DNA of 64,000 nucleotides from DASUPK01 sp963744105 (GTDB lineage: Bacteria; Actinomycetota; Thermoleophilia; Solirubrobacterales; 70-9). Location: the NCBI GenBank assembly GCA_963744105.1, contig CAVUSJ010000006.1:62001-126000 (forward strand), read 5' to 3'. Under the pieces are notes generated by a model. It was not told where the DNA came from. It saw only the letters and a program-made list of their open reading frames with translations, and did not search any database. The position numbers and the translations under genes were made by a program. Positions 23,122 through 31,160 of this stretch are shown here, one piece after another (the first letter of the stretch is position 1; each line of letters begins with the position of its first letter).

Positions 23122-24555
23122 GTGAGCGACGTGATCGACCTTACGGTCGCCGAGGCGGCCGAGCGAATCCGCTCCGGAGAGCTCTCCGCGGACGAGTACT
23201 TCGGCGCCTATCGCGACGCGGCCGCGGGCGACTCGCTGAACGCCTTCCTGTGGACGGCCGACGAGCCCGAGGAGGCCGGTGACGGCCCGCTCGGGGGGAT
23301 TCCCGTGGCGGTCAAGGACATCTTCTGCACGGAGGGGATCCCGACGACGGCCGGCTCGCGGATCCTGGAGGGCTACCGGCCGCCCTACACGGCGACCGCG
23401 GTCCGCAAGCTCCGCGAGGCCGGGGCCCGCGTGCTCGGCAAGGTGAACATGGATGAGTTCGCGATGGGCTCGTCCAATGAGAACTCCGGCTACGGCCCGG
23501 TGCTCAACCCGTGGGATTCCGGGCGCGTGCCGGGAGGCTCATCGGGCGGCAGCGCGGCCGCCGTGGCCGGTCGGCTCGCCCCGTGCGCGATCGGCACCGA
23601 CACGGGCGGCTCGATCCGCCAGCCGGCGGCGCTCTGCGGCATCGTCGGCATGAAGCCCACCTACGGAGCGGTCTCCCGCTACGGGATGATCGCCTTCGCC
23701 TCATCGCTAGACCAGTGCGGGCCGCTGACCAGGGATGTCACCGACGCCGCGCTGATCCTGCAGGCGGTCGAGGGGCGCGATCCGTGCGACTCGACGTCGA
23801 TCGGCATCGAGGGCGGCATCGAGCTGCCCAGCCGCGAGGACCTGAAGGGCCTCAGCTTCGGCATCCCGAAGGAGCTCGCCTCGGAGGCCGAGGGCATCGA
23901 GTCGGGCGTCAAGGGGGTCTTCGAGCGCACCGTCGGTCTGATCGAGGAACTCGGCGGAGAGGTCTCCGAGACGGAGCTTCCGCACGCGCCTCATGGCATC
24001 TCGGCCTACTACGTGCTCGCCCCGGCGGAGGCCTCGGCCAACCTGGCGCGCTTCGACGGCGTCCGCTACGGGATGCGGGTCGACTCCGAGGACCTCACCG
24101 AGATGTACGAGGAGACCCGCGCCAAGGGGTTCGGCGCTGAGGTCAAGCGGCGGATCATGCTCGGGACCTATGCGCTCTCCTCCGGCTACTACGACGCCTA
24201 CTACGGCAGCGCCCAGCGGGTCCGGACGAAGATCGCCGAGGACTTCTCCAGGGCCTTCGCGCGCTTCGACTTCGTCGTCACCCCGACCTCGCCGACCGTC
24301 GCCTTCAAGCTCGGCGCGAAGACCGACGACCCCCTGGCGATGTACATGAACGATTACTGCACCGTTCCGATGCCGCTCGCGGGCATCCCGGCGATCTCGA
24401 TCCCGGCGGGGATCGCGGCACCCGACGACGGTGGGCCGGAGCTGCCGGTCGGCTTCCAGATCGCCGGGCCGGCGTTCAGCGACTCGGCGATGCTCGATGC
24501 GGCCCACGCCCTCGAGGGCGCGATCGGCTTCCGGCGGAACGGGGGAGGGGCGTGA
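23122..24555 (+). CDS. gatA: Asp/Glu-tRNA amidotransferase subunit A
   Basis: 477 residues from GTG 23122, 3 nt after gatC. Amidase-signature catalytic Lys is in PVAVKDIFCTEG, and the cis-Ser and nucleophile Ser are in GGSSGGSAAAV and GTDTGGSIRQPA. It frees ammonia from glutamine and channels it to GatB to convert Glu-tRNA-Gln (and Asp-tRNA-Asn) to the amides. Its stop overlaps the next start by 4 bp. Confidence 0.96.
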   Translation: MSDVIDLTVAEAAERIRSGELSADEYFGAYRDAAAGDSLNAFLWTADEPEEAGDGPLGGIPVAVKDIFCTEGIPTTAGSRILEGYRPPYTATAVRKLREAGARVLGKVNMDEFAMGSSNENSGYGPVLNPWDSGRVPGGSSGGSAAAVAGRLAPCAIGTDTGGSIRQPAALCGIVGMKPTYGAVSRYGMIAFASSLDQCGPLTRDVTDAALILQAVEGRDPCDSTSIGIEGGIELPSREDLKGLSFGIPKELASEAEGIESGVKGVFERTVGLIEELGGEVSETELPHAPHGISAYYVLAPAEASANLARFDGVRYGMRVDSEDLTEMYEETRAKGFGAEVKRRIMLGTYALSSGYYDAYYGSAQRVRTKIAEDFSRAFARFDFVVTPTSPTVAFKLGAKTDDPLAMYMNDYCTVPMPLAGIPAISIPAGIAAPDDGGPELPVGFQIAGPAFSDSAMLDAAHALEGAIGFRRNGGGA

Positions 24556-24845
24556 GGGATCAGATGCAGATGACCGACGACGAGTTCCGCCAGGCGGTCG
24601 AGGACGCGCTCGACTCGCTGCCGCCCGAGATCTCCTCGAAGCTCACCAACGTCGCGGTGATCATCGAGGACCGGCATCCCAGCGGCCGGTTGCTCGGCCT
24701 CTTCGACCCGAGGGGCGGGCTGCAGCGGATCATCATCTACCGCGAGCACCACACCGACGCCCAGAGCGTGAAGACGACGGTGCTCCACGAGATCGGCCAT
24801 TACTTCGGCGCCGATGAGGCGACGGTGAGGGGGTGGGGGCTCTAG
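24552..24845 (+). CDS. Minimal zincin-type metallopeptidase-like protein inside the gat operon
   Basis: 97 residues from GTG 24552, overlapping gatA by 4 nt and gatB by 1 nt. The motif LHEIGHYFGADE near the C-terminus is HExxHxxG, a metzincin-like zinc site. The body, with VAVIIEDRHPSG and LLGLFDPRG, matches the short zincin_1 family of about 100-130 residues. Substrate is unknown. Its tight coupling with gatA and gatB implies equal expression with the amidotransferase, though a physical role there is only a guess. Confidence 0.85.
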   Translation: MRDQMQMTDDEFRQAVEDALDSLPPEISSKLTNVAVIIEDRHPSGRLLGLFDPRGGLQRIIIYREHHTDAQSVKTTVLHEIGHYFGADEATVRGWGL

Positions 24846-26278
24846 TGGCGGACTACGAGGCGGTGATCGGACTGGAGATCCACGTCCAGCTCTCCACCAA
24901 GACCAAGATGTTCTGCGGGTGCGCGCTCTCATTCGGGGACGAGCCCAACAGCCACACCTGCCCGGTCTGCCTCGGCCACCCCGGGACGCTGCCGACAATG
25001 AACGAGGAGGCGATCCGCTACGCGCTGAAGATCGCCGCCGCCCTCGAGTGCGAGGCGCCGGAGCGCTCCGAGTTCGCCCGGAAGAACTACTTCTATCCGG
25101 ACCTGCCGAAGGGCTACCAGATCAGCCAGTACGACCAGCCGATCGCGGTCAAGGGCAACCTCGGCGACGTCCGCATCCACCGCGCGCACCTGGAGGAGGA
25201 CGCGGCCAAGCTGACCCACGTCGGCGAGTCCGGCCGGATCCACGGCTCCGGCGCCTCGCTCGTCGACTTCAACCGTGGCGGCACACCGCTGGTCGAGATC
25301 GTCACCGAGCCCGACATCCGCTCCGCCGCACAGGCCCGCGAATGGGCCCAGCTCCTGCGCACCACGATCCGCCAGTTGGGCGTGTCCGACGTGAACATGG
25401 AGGAGGGCAGCCTCCGGGTGGACGGGAACATCTCGATCCGGCCGGTCGGCTCGGAGGAGCTCGGCGTGAAGACCGAGCTCAAGAACATGAACAGCTTCCG
25501 CTTCCTGGAGCGCGGGATCGAGGCGGAGCTCGAGCGCCAGCGACGGCTGCTCGAGAACGGCGAGGAGGTCGTCCAGGAGACGCTCCACTTCCACCCAGAG
25601 GACGGATCGCTGACGCCCCTGCGCTCCAAGGAGTACGCCCACGACTACCGCTACTTCCCGGAGCCCGACCTGGTCCCCGTGGTTCCGACCGAGGCCATGC
25701 TGAATGAGGCGCACGAGTCGCTGCCCGAGCTTCCTGCCCACCGGCGCGAGCGGTACGTCAGCGAGATCGGCCTCACCGAGGAGGCGGCGACCACCCTCGC
25801 CTTCCACGAGGGCTACGGCGAGTACTTCGAGCGCGCTCTGGCGGCCGGCGATGGGGCGCCGGCGAAGGCGATCGCCAACTGGGTCACCGGAGAGCTGGTG
25901 GCGGCCCTGCGCCAGGTCGGCGACGAGGACGACCCCCTGGCGAGCAAGGCGACTCCCGAGGCCGTCGCCGCGCTGGCCGGGCTCGTGGAGGCGAAGACGG
26001 TCTCCCACGGCGCCGGCAAGCAGGTGCTCGCGAAGCTGGTGGAGAGCGGGGGGGACCCCGCCGGGATCGTCGAGAGCGAAGGCCTCGCCCAGATCTCGGA
26101 CAGCTCGGAGCTCGAGGGCATCGTCGACCGGGCGATCGAGGCCGAGCCGGAGGCCGCCGAGCAGGTCCGCCAGGGAAACGAGAAGGCGATCGGCCGGATC
26201 GTGGGCGCGGTGATGAAGGAGTCGAAGGGACGCGCCGACGGCGGGACCGTGACGAAGCTGATCAAGGAACGGCTCTAG
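24845..26278 (+). CDS. gatB: Asp/Glu-tRNA amidotransferase subunit B
   Basis: 477 residues from GTG 24845, sharing one base with the zincin stop. The kinase-like cradle has EAVIGLEIHVQLSTKTKMFC, zinc-type CGC...CPVC pairs, ARKNYFYPDLPKGYQISQYD and VEIVTEPDIRS. The helical and YqeY-like tail binds tRNA. It phosphorylates the tRNA-bound Glu or Asp side chain before amidation. Confidence 0.96.
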   Translation: MADYEAVIGLEIHVQLSTKTKMFCGCALSFGDEPNSHTCPVCLGHPGTLPTMNEEAIRYALKIAAALECEAPERSEFARKNYFYPDLPKGYQISQYDQPIAVKGNLGDVRIHRAHLEEDAAKLTHVGESGRIHGSGASLVDFNRGGTPLVEIVTEPDIRSAAQAREWAQLLRTTIRQLGVSDVNMEEGSLRVDGNISIRPVGSEELGVKTELKNMNSFRFLERGIEAELERQRRLLENGEEVVQETLHFHPEDGSLTPLRSKEYAHDYRYFPEPDLVPVVPTEAMLNEAHESLPELPAHRRERYVSEIGLTEEAATTLAFHEGYGEYFERALAAGDGAPAKAIANWVTGELVAALRQVGDEDDPLASKATPEAVAALAGLVEAKTVSHGAGKQVLAKLVESGGDPAGIVESEGLAQISDSSELEGIVDRAIEAEPEAAEQVRQGNEKAIGRIVGAVMKESKGRADGGTVTKLIKERL

Positions 26279-26281
26279 CCG

Positions 26282-26578
26282 GTGGCCGGTGGTCCATACA
26301 TCCTCATCGCGCTGCTGTTCGGGCTCGCCACTGGCTTCGTGGGTCGCGGCAAGGGGAGCTCATTCTTCATCTGGTTCCTGATCGGCACCGTTGTGCCTCT
26401 CTTCGGCCTGATCGCGGCGATCCTCTACCGCTCTGAGCACGACGAGCCGGAGCGGCGCTGCCCGACCTGCAACAACGTCGTGAAGCTGCACGTCCAGGTC
26501 TGCCCGCGCTGCGGGACCGACCTCTATCTGCCGGATCCGGCCGAGGTCAGGCCCGGCCCAGCCCAGCGCTCTACCTGA
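26282..26578 (+). CDS. Two-helix membrane protein with C-terminal zinc ribbon
   Basis: 98 residues from GTG 26282, 4 nt after gatB. Two hydrophobic segments (ILIALLFGLATGFVG and FFIWFLIGTVVPLFGLIAAI) are followed by a CPTC...CPRC zinc ribbon. Such proteins are common downstream of housekeeping operons in actinobacteria; function unknown. Its 3' end overlaps the convergent glycosyltransferase by 8 bp. Confidence 0.75.
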   Translation: MAGGPYILIALLFGLATGFVGRGKGSSFFIWFLIGTVVPLFGLIAAILYRSEHDEPERRCPTCNNVVKLHVQVCPRCGTDLYLPDPAEVRPGPAQRST

Positions 26579-27644
26579 GCCAGGTCCGGACGATCGCGTT
26601 GGTGAAGCCGAGCCCGTAGCGGACGACGGCGGGCTTCTTGGAGTGCCCGTGGGTGCGTTTCGCGACCGTCACCGGCACCTCCTTCGCCGGCACGCCCCGC
26701 TTGATCGCCTCGATCAGGAACTCGGAGGTGTGGAACTGCTCCTGGCGCAGGACCAGCTGGGGGAGGACCGAGGTGCGCACTGCGCGGTAGCCGTTGGAGG
26801 CGTCCGAGACCTTGGTCCGCGTGATGAACGAGATCATCTTGTTGAAGAGGACGATCCCCAGCTCGCGCGAGCGGGTGTTCGGGTCGGCGTCGCCGAGGAC
26901 CCGCGAGCCGTGGGCGACGTCCACCTCGTCGTCGAGCACCGGCTTCACCAGCCGCTCCATCTCGCTGGGCAGGTGCTGGCCGTCGGCGTCGAGCGTGACC
27001 ACCACCAGCGCCCCGGACTCCGCCATCAGCCGGTAGCCGGTGCGCAGCGCCGCGCCGCCCCCACGGTTGATCACGTGACGGGCGACGATCGCGCCGGCCA
27101 TGGCGGCGGCCTCACTGGTGTCGTCGCGCGAGCCGTCGTCCACGACGAGCACCGCCGTCTTCTCCCCGCATATCTCAGGAGGGATCTGCCCGACCACGTC
27201 GCCGACGCTCTCCGCCTCGTTGTAGGCCGGGATGACCACAGCGACCTTGTCGCGGAAGCGCTCCGGCAGCTTGGCCTCCCGGAACTCCTCCCAGGCGAGG
27301 CCCTCGAGCAGGGCCGAGAGCTGCTGGTTCATGCGCGCGCTCTCCGTCAGCGCACGCAGCACCAGGAAGAACAGGACGATGATCGCGAAGACCGCGAGGC
27401 CCAGGATTCGGCCGCCGTTGCCCTGCTTGAAGGCGAAGGCAGAGAGCAGGCCGTTGAGCAGCTCCGTCCCGGAGACGATCGCCAGGGCGAAGGCGCCGAA
27501 GATCGCGAACAACACCGCGCCGTTCGAGAGCGAGCGGCGTCGCCAGATCGCGAAGGCGAACAGCACCACGGCGAGCACGAGCCCGCCGACGCGCAGCGCG
27601 GTGAGTTCCTCGGGGAAGATGGACGCGAGCAGGGGGATCGTCAA
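26571..27644 (-). CDS. DUF2304-like membrane domain fused to a family 2 glycosyltransferase
   Basis: 357 residues from TTG 27644, preceded by -10-like TATTCT 10 nt away. Residues 1-110 carry three hydrophobic segments in the manner of DUF2304, which is usually a separate gene beside a dolichol-phosphate-mannose-synthase-like enzyme. From about 128, VAVVIPAYNEAESVGDVV opens a GT-A glycosyltransferase with DDGSRDDT and the metal-binding TLDADGQH. The end SDASNGYRAVR and HSKKPAVVRYG are DPM1-like. It probably moves a sugar from an NDP-sugar to a polyprenyl phosphate at the membrane. It is divergent from a sulfoquinovose synthase. Confidence 0.82.
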   Translation of the reverse strand: MTIPLLASIFPEELTALRVGGLVLAVVLFAFAIWRRRSLSNGAVLFAIFGAFALAIVSGTELLNGLLSAFAFKQGNGGRILGLAVFAIIVLFFLVLRALTESARMNQQLSALLEGLAWEEFREAKLPERFRDKVAVVIPAYNEAESVGDVVGQIPPEICGEKTAVLVVDDGSRDDTSEAAAMAGAIVARHVINRGGGAALRTGYRLMAESGALVVVTLDADGQHLPSEMERLVKPVLDDEVDVAHGSRVLGDADPNTRSRELGIVLFNKMISFITRTKVSDASNGYRAVRTSVLPQLVLRQEQFHTSEFLIEAIKRGVPAKEVPVTVAKRTHGHSKKPAVVRYGLGFTNAIVRTWLR

Positions 27645-27654
27645 GGCGGCGGCC

Positions 27655-27672
27655 AGAATAGCTCGCTACCCT
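27655..27672. promoter_or_regulatory. Two back-to-back -10-like elements for the GT2 and sqdB-like genes
   Basis: On the minus strand TATTCT (27660-27655) precedes TTG 27644 by 10 nt. On the plus strand TACCCT (27667-27672) precedes ATG 27683 by 10 nt. The two hexamers are 6 bp apart, so the -35 zone of each promoter lies across the other gene's start and the polymerases must compete. Confidence 0.45.
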
Positions 27673-27682
27673 GCCGCCTCTC

Positions 27683-28855
27683 ATGCGCGTCCTCATCCTC
27701 GGGGGCGACGGCTATCTCGGCTGGCCGACGGCGATGCGCTTTTCGGCTCGTGGTGACGAGGTTTCCGTCGTCGACAACTTCTCACGCCGGAAGTGGCACG
27801 AGCGCCACGGCACCGACTCCCTGACCCCGATCAGGCACCTCGACGAGCGGATCGCCGCCTGGCACGAGATCTCGGGCAAGGAAATCCGCTCCTACGTCGG
27901 GGCGATCGAGGACGCCGCCTTCCTCGAGGAGGTGGTCGTCGAGACCAAGCCCGAGGCGGTCATCCATTACGGCGAGCAGCCCTCGGCGCCGTTTTCGATG
28001 GCGAGCCGCGAGCAGGCGGTCGAGACGCAGTACACGAACGTGATCGGCACGCTCAACCTCCTCTTCTTCCTCCGCGATCACGCCCCCGACTGCCACCTGG
28101 TGAAGCTCGGGACGATGGGCGAGTACGGCACCCCCAACATCGACATCGAGGAGGGCTACATCGAGATCGAGCACAAGGGCCGCAAGGACACGCTGCCCTT
28201 CCCGAAGCTCCCGGGCTCGCTCTACCACCTCTCCAAGGTCCATGACTCGCACAACATCCACTTCGCGTGCCGCGTCTGGGGACTGCGGTCCACCGACCTG
28301 AACCAGGGTGTCGTCTACGGCATCGAGACCGAGGAGACCGCGCAGGACGAACGGCTCTGCACGCGCTTCGACTACGACGAGTGGTTCGGCACGGTCCTCA
28401 ACCGCTTCTGCGTCCAGGCAGTCGTCGGCCGCCCGCTCACCGTCTACGGGAAGGGCGGCCAGACCCGAGGCTTCCTCAACATCCGCGACACGCTCCAGTG
28501 CGTCGAGCTGGCCGTCGACAACCCGGCCGACGCCGGTGACTTCCGGGTCTTCAACCAGTTCACCGAGCAGTTCTCGGTCAGCGAGCTGGCCGAGCTGGTG
28601 CAGCGCTCCGCCGCCGAGGTCGGCTTCGAGATCGACGTCGACCACGTCGAGAATCCCCGAGTCGAGCTGGAGGAGCACTACTACAACCCGGTCCACACCA
28701 AGCTGCTGGATCTGGGCCTGAAGCCGAGCTACCTCGGCGACGAGCTGGTCCGCTCGATGCTGAAGACGATCGAGCGGCACAGGGCCCGCGTGATCGACTC
28801 CGCGATCGACCCGCGGACGCAGTGGAAGCCGGGTACGCCGGCCGCGGCTCGCTGA
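27683..28855 (+). CDS. sqdB: UDP-sulfoquinovose synthase-like NAD-dependent epimerase
   Basis: 390 residues. The extended SDR starts with VLILGGDGYLGWPTAM (NAD site). SQD1/SqdB marks are strong: HLVKLGTMGEYGTPNIDIEE with the catalytic Thr, SLYHLSKVHDSHNIHF with the Y-x3-K pair, and WGLRSTDLNQGVVYG. The enzyme converts UDP-glucose and sulfite to UDP-sulfoquinovose, the head group donor for sulfolipid SQDG or sulfoquinovose-bearing glycans. No SqdX/SqdD-type transferase is present here; the divergent GT2 is the only candidate partner. A general NAD-epimerase role is the alternative but the motif fit favours sulfoquinovose. Confidence 0.85.
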   Translation: MRVLILGGDGYLGWPTAMRFSARGDEVSVVDNFSRRKWHERHGTDSLTPIRHLDERIAAWHEISGKEIRSYVGAIEDAAFLEEVVVETKPEAVIHYGEQPSAPFSMASREQAVETQYTNVIGTLNLLFFLRDHAPDCHLVKLGTMGEYGTPNIDIEEGYIEIEHKGRKDTLPFPKLPGSLYHLSKVHDSHNIHFACRVWGLRSTDLNQGVVYGIETEETAQDERLCTRFDYDEWFGTVLNRFCVQAVVGRPLTVYGKGGQTRGFLNIRDTLQCVELAVDNPADAGDFRVFNQFTEQFSVSELAELVQRSAAEVGFEIDVDHVENPRVELEEHYYNPVHTKLLDLGLKPSYLGDELVRSMLKTIERHRARVIDSAIDPRTQWKPGTPAAAR

Positions 28856-28903
28856 GCGGCTTCTCCTGACGAGATCGTTTCGCGCCCGGTGCGGGCCCTT
28901 GGC

Positions 28904-28909
28904 TACCAT
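28904..28909 (+). promoter_or_regulatory. -10-like TACCAT for leaderless ilvB
   Basis: TACCAT, 6 nt, then ATG 28916. No leader peptide or attenuator is visible in the 60 bp upstream, unlike leuA. Confidence 0.5.
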
Positions 28910-28915
28910 CGCCGC

Positions 28916-30595
28916 ATGCGCGCCGCTGACGCAGTCATGGAGGCCCTCAAGGCCGAGGGCGTCGAGCACATCTTCGGGATTCCCGGTGGCGCCAACCTGC
29001 CGATCTACGACGCCGTCCACGACGCCGACCTCGACCACATCCAGGCCCGGCACGAGCAGGGCGCGGGGCACATGGCCGAGGGTTACGCCAAGGCGTCCGG
29101 CCGCGTGGGCGTCGCCTTCGCGACCTCCGGTCCCGGCGCGACCAACCTGATCACGCCGATCGCGGACGCGATGCTCGACTCCGTCCCGACCGTCTTCATC
29201 ACCGGACAGGTCCGCACCGACCTGATCGGCACCGACGGCTTCCAGGAGGCTGACGTCAACGGCATCACGATGCCGATCGTCAAGCACAGCTTCATGGTCC
29301 AGGACCCCCGCTACATCCCCGACTACATCCACGCGGCCTTCCACATCGCCTCCACCGGCCGCCCGGGGCCCGTCCTGGTCGACATCCCGCAGGATCTCTC
29401 GCGCGCGGACATCGAGTACGAACCGAGCACCGACACGCCGAACCTTCCGGGCTACAAGCCCTCCACCGAGGGGAACATCAAGCAGATCCGCATCGCGGCT
29501 CGCGCGCTCGCCAACGCGCAGCGGCCGGTGATCTACGCCGGCGGCGGCGTGATCAACGGCAACGCCGCCGAGGAGCTGCGCGAGCTCTGCACCTCCGACA
29601 ACTTCCCCGTCACCTGCACCCTGATGGGCCTCGGTGGCTTCCCGGCCAGCCATGAGCAGTGGCTCGGCATGCTCGGGATGCACGGCACGCGCACCGCCAA
29701 CTACGCGATGGACAACGCCGACCTGATCGTCAACGTCGGCGCCCGCTTCGACGATCGGATCACGGGCAAGCTCTCAGAGTTCGCGCCGCGGGCCAAGTTC
29801 GTCCACATCGACATCGACCCAGCCGAGATCTCGAAGAACGTCCCGGCGCACATCCCGATCGTCGGCGACGTCAAGGAGGTGCTCCCGAAGCTGGTCAAGG
29901 AGTACCGCGCCTCGCAGGCGGACCGCTCGCGCCTCGATCCGTGGTGGGAGCAGATCCGCGCCTGGCAGAAGGAGTACCCGCTGGGCTACGAGGACTCGAG
30001 CGACAGCGAGATCAAGCCTCAGCGGATGGTCGAGGCGATGTTCGCCGCCACCGAGGGCGACGCGATCATCACCTCAGACGTCGGCCAGCACCAGATGTGG
30101 GCCGCCCAGTACTACGGCTTCGACAAGCCACGGCGCTGGATCAACTCCGGCGGGCTCGGCACGATGGGCTTCGGCCTGCCGAGCGCGATCGGCGCCAAGG
30201 TCGCGCAGCCTGACGACACCGTCGTCTGCCTGGCCGGCGACGGCAGCCTGATCATGACCTGCCAGGAGCTGGCCACGGCAGTGCGCCACGAGATCCCGGT
30301 CAAGGTCTTCCTGATGAACAACGGCTACTTCGGCATGGTCCGCCAGTGGCAGGAGCTCTTCTGGGACGGCCGCTACAGCTCCGTCGAGATGGGCGCGAGC
30401 CCCGACTGGCCCAAGCTGGCCGAGGCCTTCGGCGCCAAGGGCATGATGGTCGACGACAAGAACGAGGTCGAGGGCGCCATGCGCGACGCGCTCGCGACCG
30501 ACGGGCCGGTCCTGCTCGACGTCCGGGTCACCAAGGAAGAGAACTGCTATCCGATGATCCCCGCCGGTGCAGCCGCGCGGGACATGGTGGGCTAG
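28916..30595 (+). CDS. ilvB: Acetolactate synthase large subunit
   Basis: 559 residues from ATG 28916, with the first residues MRAADAVMEALKAEGVEHIF as in the family. Key sites: GIPGGANLPIYDA, RHEQGAGHMAEGYA with the cofactor-activating Glu, ATSGPGATN, and the ThDP/Mg motif GDGSLIMTCQELATA with the following NNGYFGMVRQWQ. It condenses two pyruvates, or pyruvate and 2-oxobutyrate, in valine/leucine and isoleucine synthesis. ilvN starts 3 nt after its stop. Confidence 0.95.
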   Translation: MRAADAVMEALKAEGVEHIFGIPGGANLPIYDAVHDADLDHIQARHEQGAGHMAEGYAKASGRVGVAFATSGPGATNLITPIADAMLDSVPTVFITGQVRTDLIGTDGFQEADVNGITMPIVKHSFMVQDPRYIPDYIHAAFHIASTGRPGPVLVDIPQDLSRADIEYEPSTDTPNLPGYKPSTEGNIKQIRIAARALANAQRPVIYAGGGVINGNAAEELRELCTSDNFPVTCTLMGLGGFPASHEQWLGMLGMHGTRTANYAMDNADLIVNVGARFDDRITGKLSEFAPRAKFVHIDIDPAEISKNVPAHIPIVGDVKEVLPKLVKEYRASQADRSRLDPWWEQIRAWQKEYPLGYEDSSDSEIKPQRMVEAMFAATEGDAIITSDVGQHQMWAAQYYGFDKPRRWINSGGLGTMGFGLPSAIGAKVAQPDDTVVCLAGDGSLIMTCQELATAVRHEIPVKVFLMNNGYFGMVRQWQELFWDGRYSSVEMGASPDWPKLAEAFGAKGMMVDDKNEVEGAMRDALATDGPVLLDVRVTKEENCYPMIPAGAAARDMVG

Positions 30596-30597
30596 CC

Positions 30598-31152
30598 ATG
30601 GAAGCCGGCACTCCCGACCTGATCAACCTCGAGGACCTCGACGCCGCCGCGGGCGCGCTGACCGGCCGGAAGCACGTCCTCTCGATCCTCGTCGAGAACC
30701 GTCCCGGCGTCCTCGCCCGGATCGCCGGCCTGTTCAGCCGGCGCGGCTTCAACATCGACACCCTCGCCGTCGGCCCGACCGAGGACCCTGGGATCTCGCG
30801 GATCACGCTGACCGTCGACGGGGCCGTTCACCCGATCGACCAGGTGACGAAGCAGCTCCACAAGCTGGTCAACGTCATCAAGATCCGTGACATGGAGCCG
30901 AGCGAGACGATCGCCCGCGAGATGGCCCTGTTCAAGGTGTCCGCTCCGATCGAGAGCCGCGCGGAGATCATGCAGTTCGCCGAGATCTTCCGCGCCAAGA
31001 TCGTCGATGTCTCCCGCCGCTCCCTGACCATCGAGGTCACCGGGAGCTCGGACAAGATCGAGGCCTTCGAGCGCATGATCCGCCCGCACGGCCTGATCGA
31101 GATGGTCCGCACGGGCGAGGTCGCGATCGCCCGCTCCAAGCCGGACAACTAG
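30598..31152 (+). CDS. ilvN: Acetolactate synthase regulatory subunit
   Basis: 184 residues from ATG 30598. The ACT domain is LSILVENRPGVLARIAGLFSRRGFNIDTLAVG, split here for length only by its own turns, and binds valine in the family. The C-terminal half (FRAKIVDVSRRSLTIEVTG) matches the activating domain of IlvN/IlvH. It sets valine feedback on IlvB. Its TAG stop forms the first three bases of the -10-like hexamer before menF. Confidence 0.94.
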   Translation: MEAGTPDLINLEDLDAAAGALTGRKHVLSILVENRPGVLARIAGLFSRRGFNIDTLAVGPTEDPGISRITLTVDGAVHPIDQVTKQLHKLVNVIKIRDMEPSETIAREMALFKVSAPIESRAEIMQFAEIFRAKIVDVSRRSLTIEVTGSSDKIEAFERMIRPHGLIEMVRTGEVAIARSKPDN

Positions 31153-31155
31153 GCT
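31150..31155 (+). promoter_or_regulatory. -10-like TAGGCT overlapping the ilvN stop, before menF
   Basis: TAGGCT contains the ilvN stop codon and is followed by 5 nt and GTG 31161 with no ribosome binding site. The spacer is shorter than the usual 6-8 here. Confidence 0.35.
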
Positions 31156-31160
31156 GTTTT

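Noticed and set aside
27782..29683. 633-codon minus-strand ORF spanning sqdB and ilvB
   Set aside because: Antisense shadow over two confident genes; no motif.
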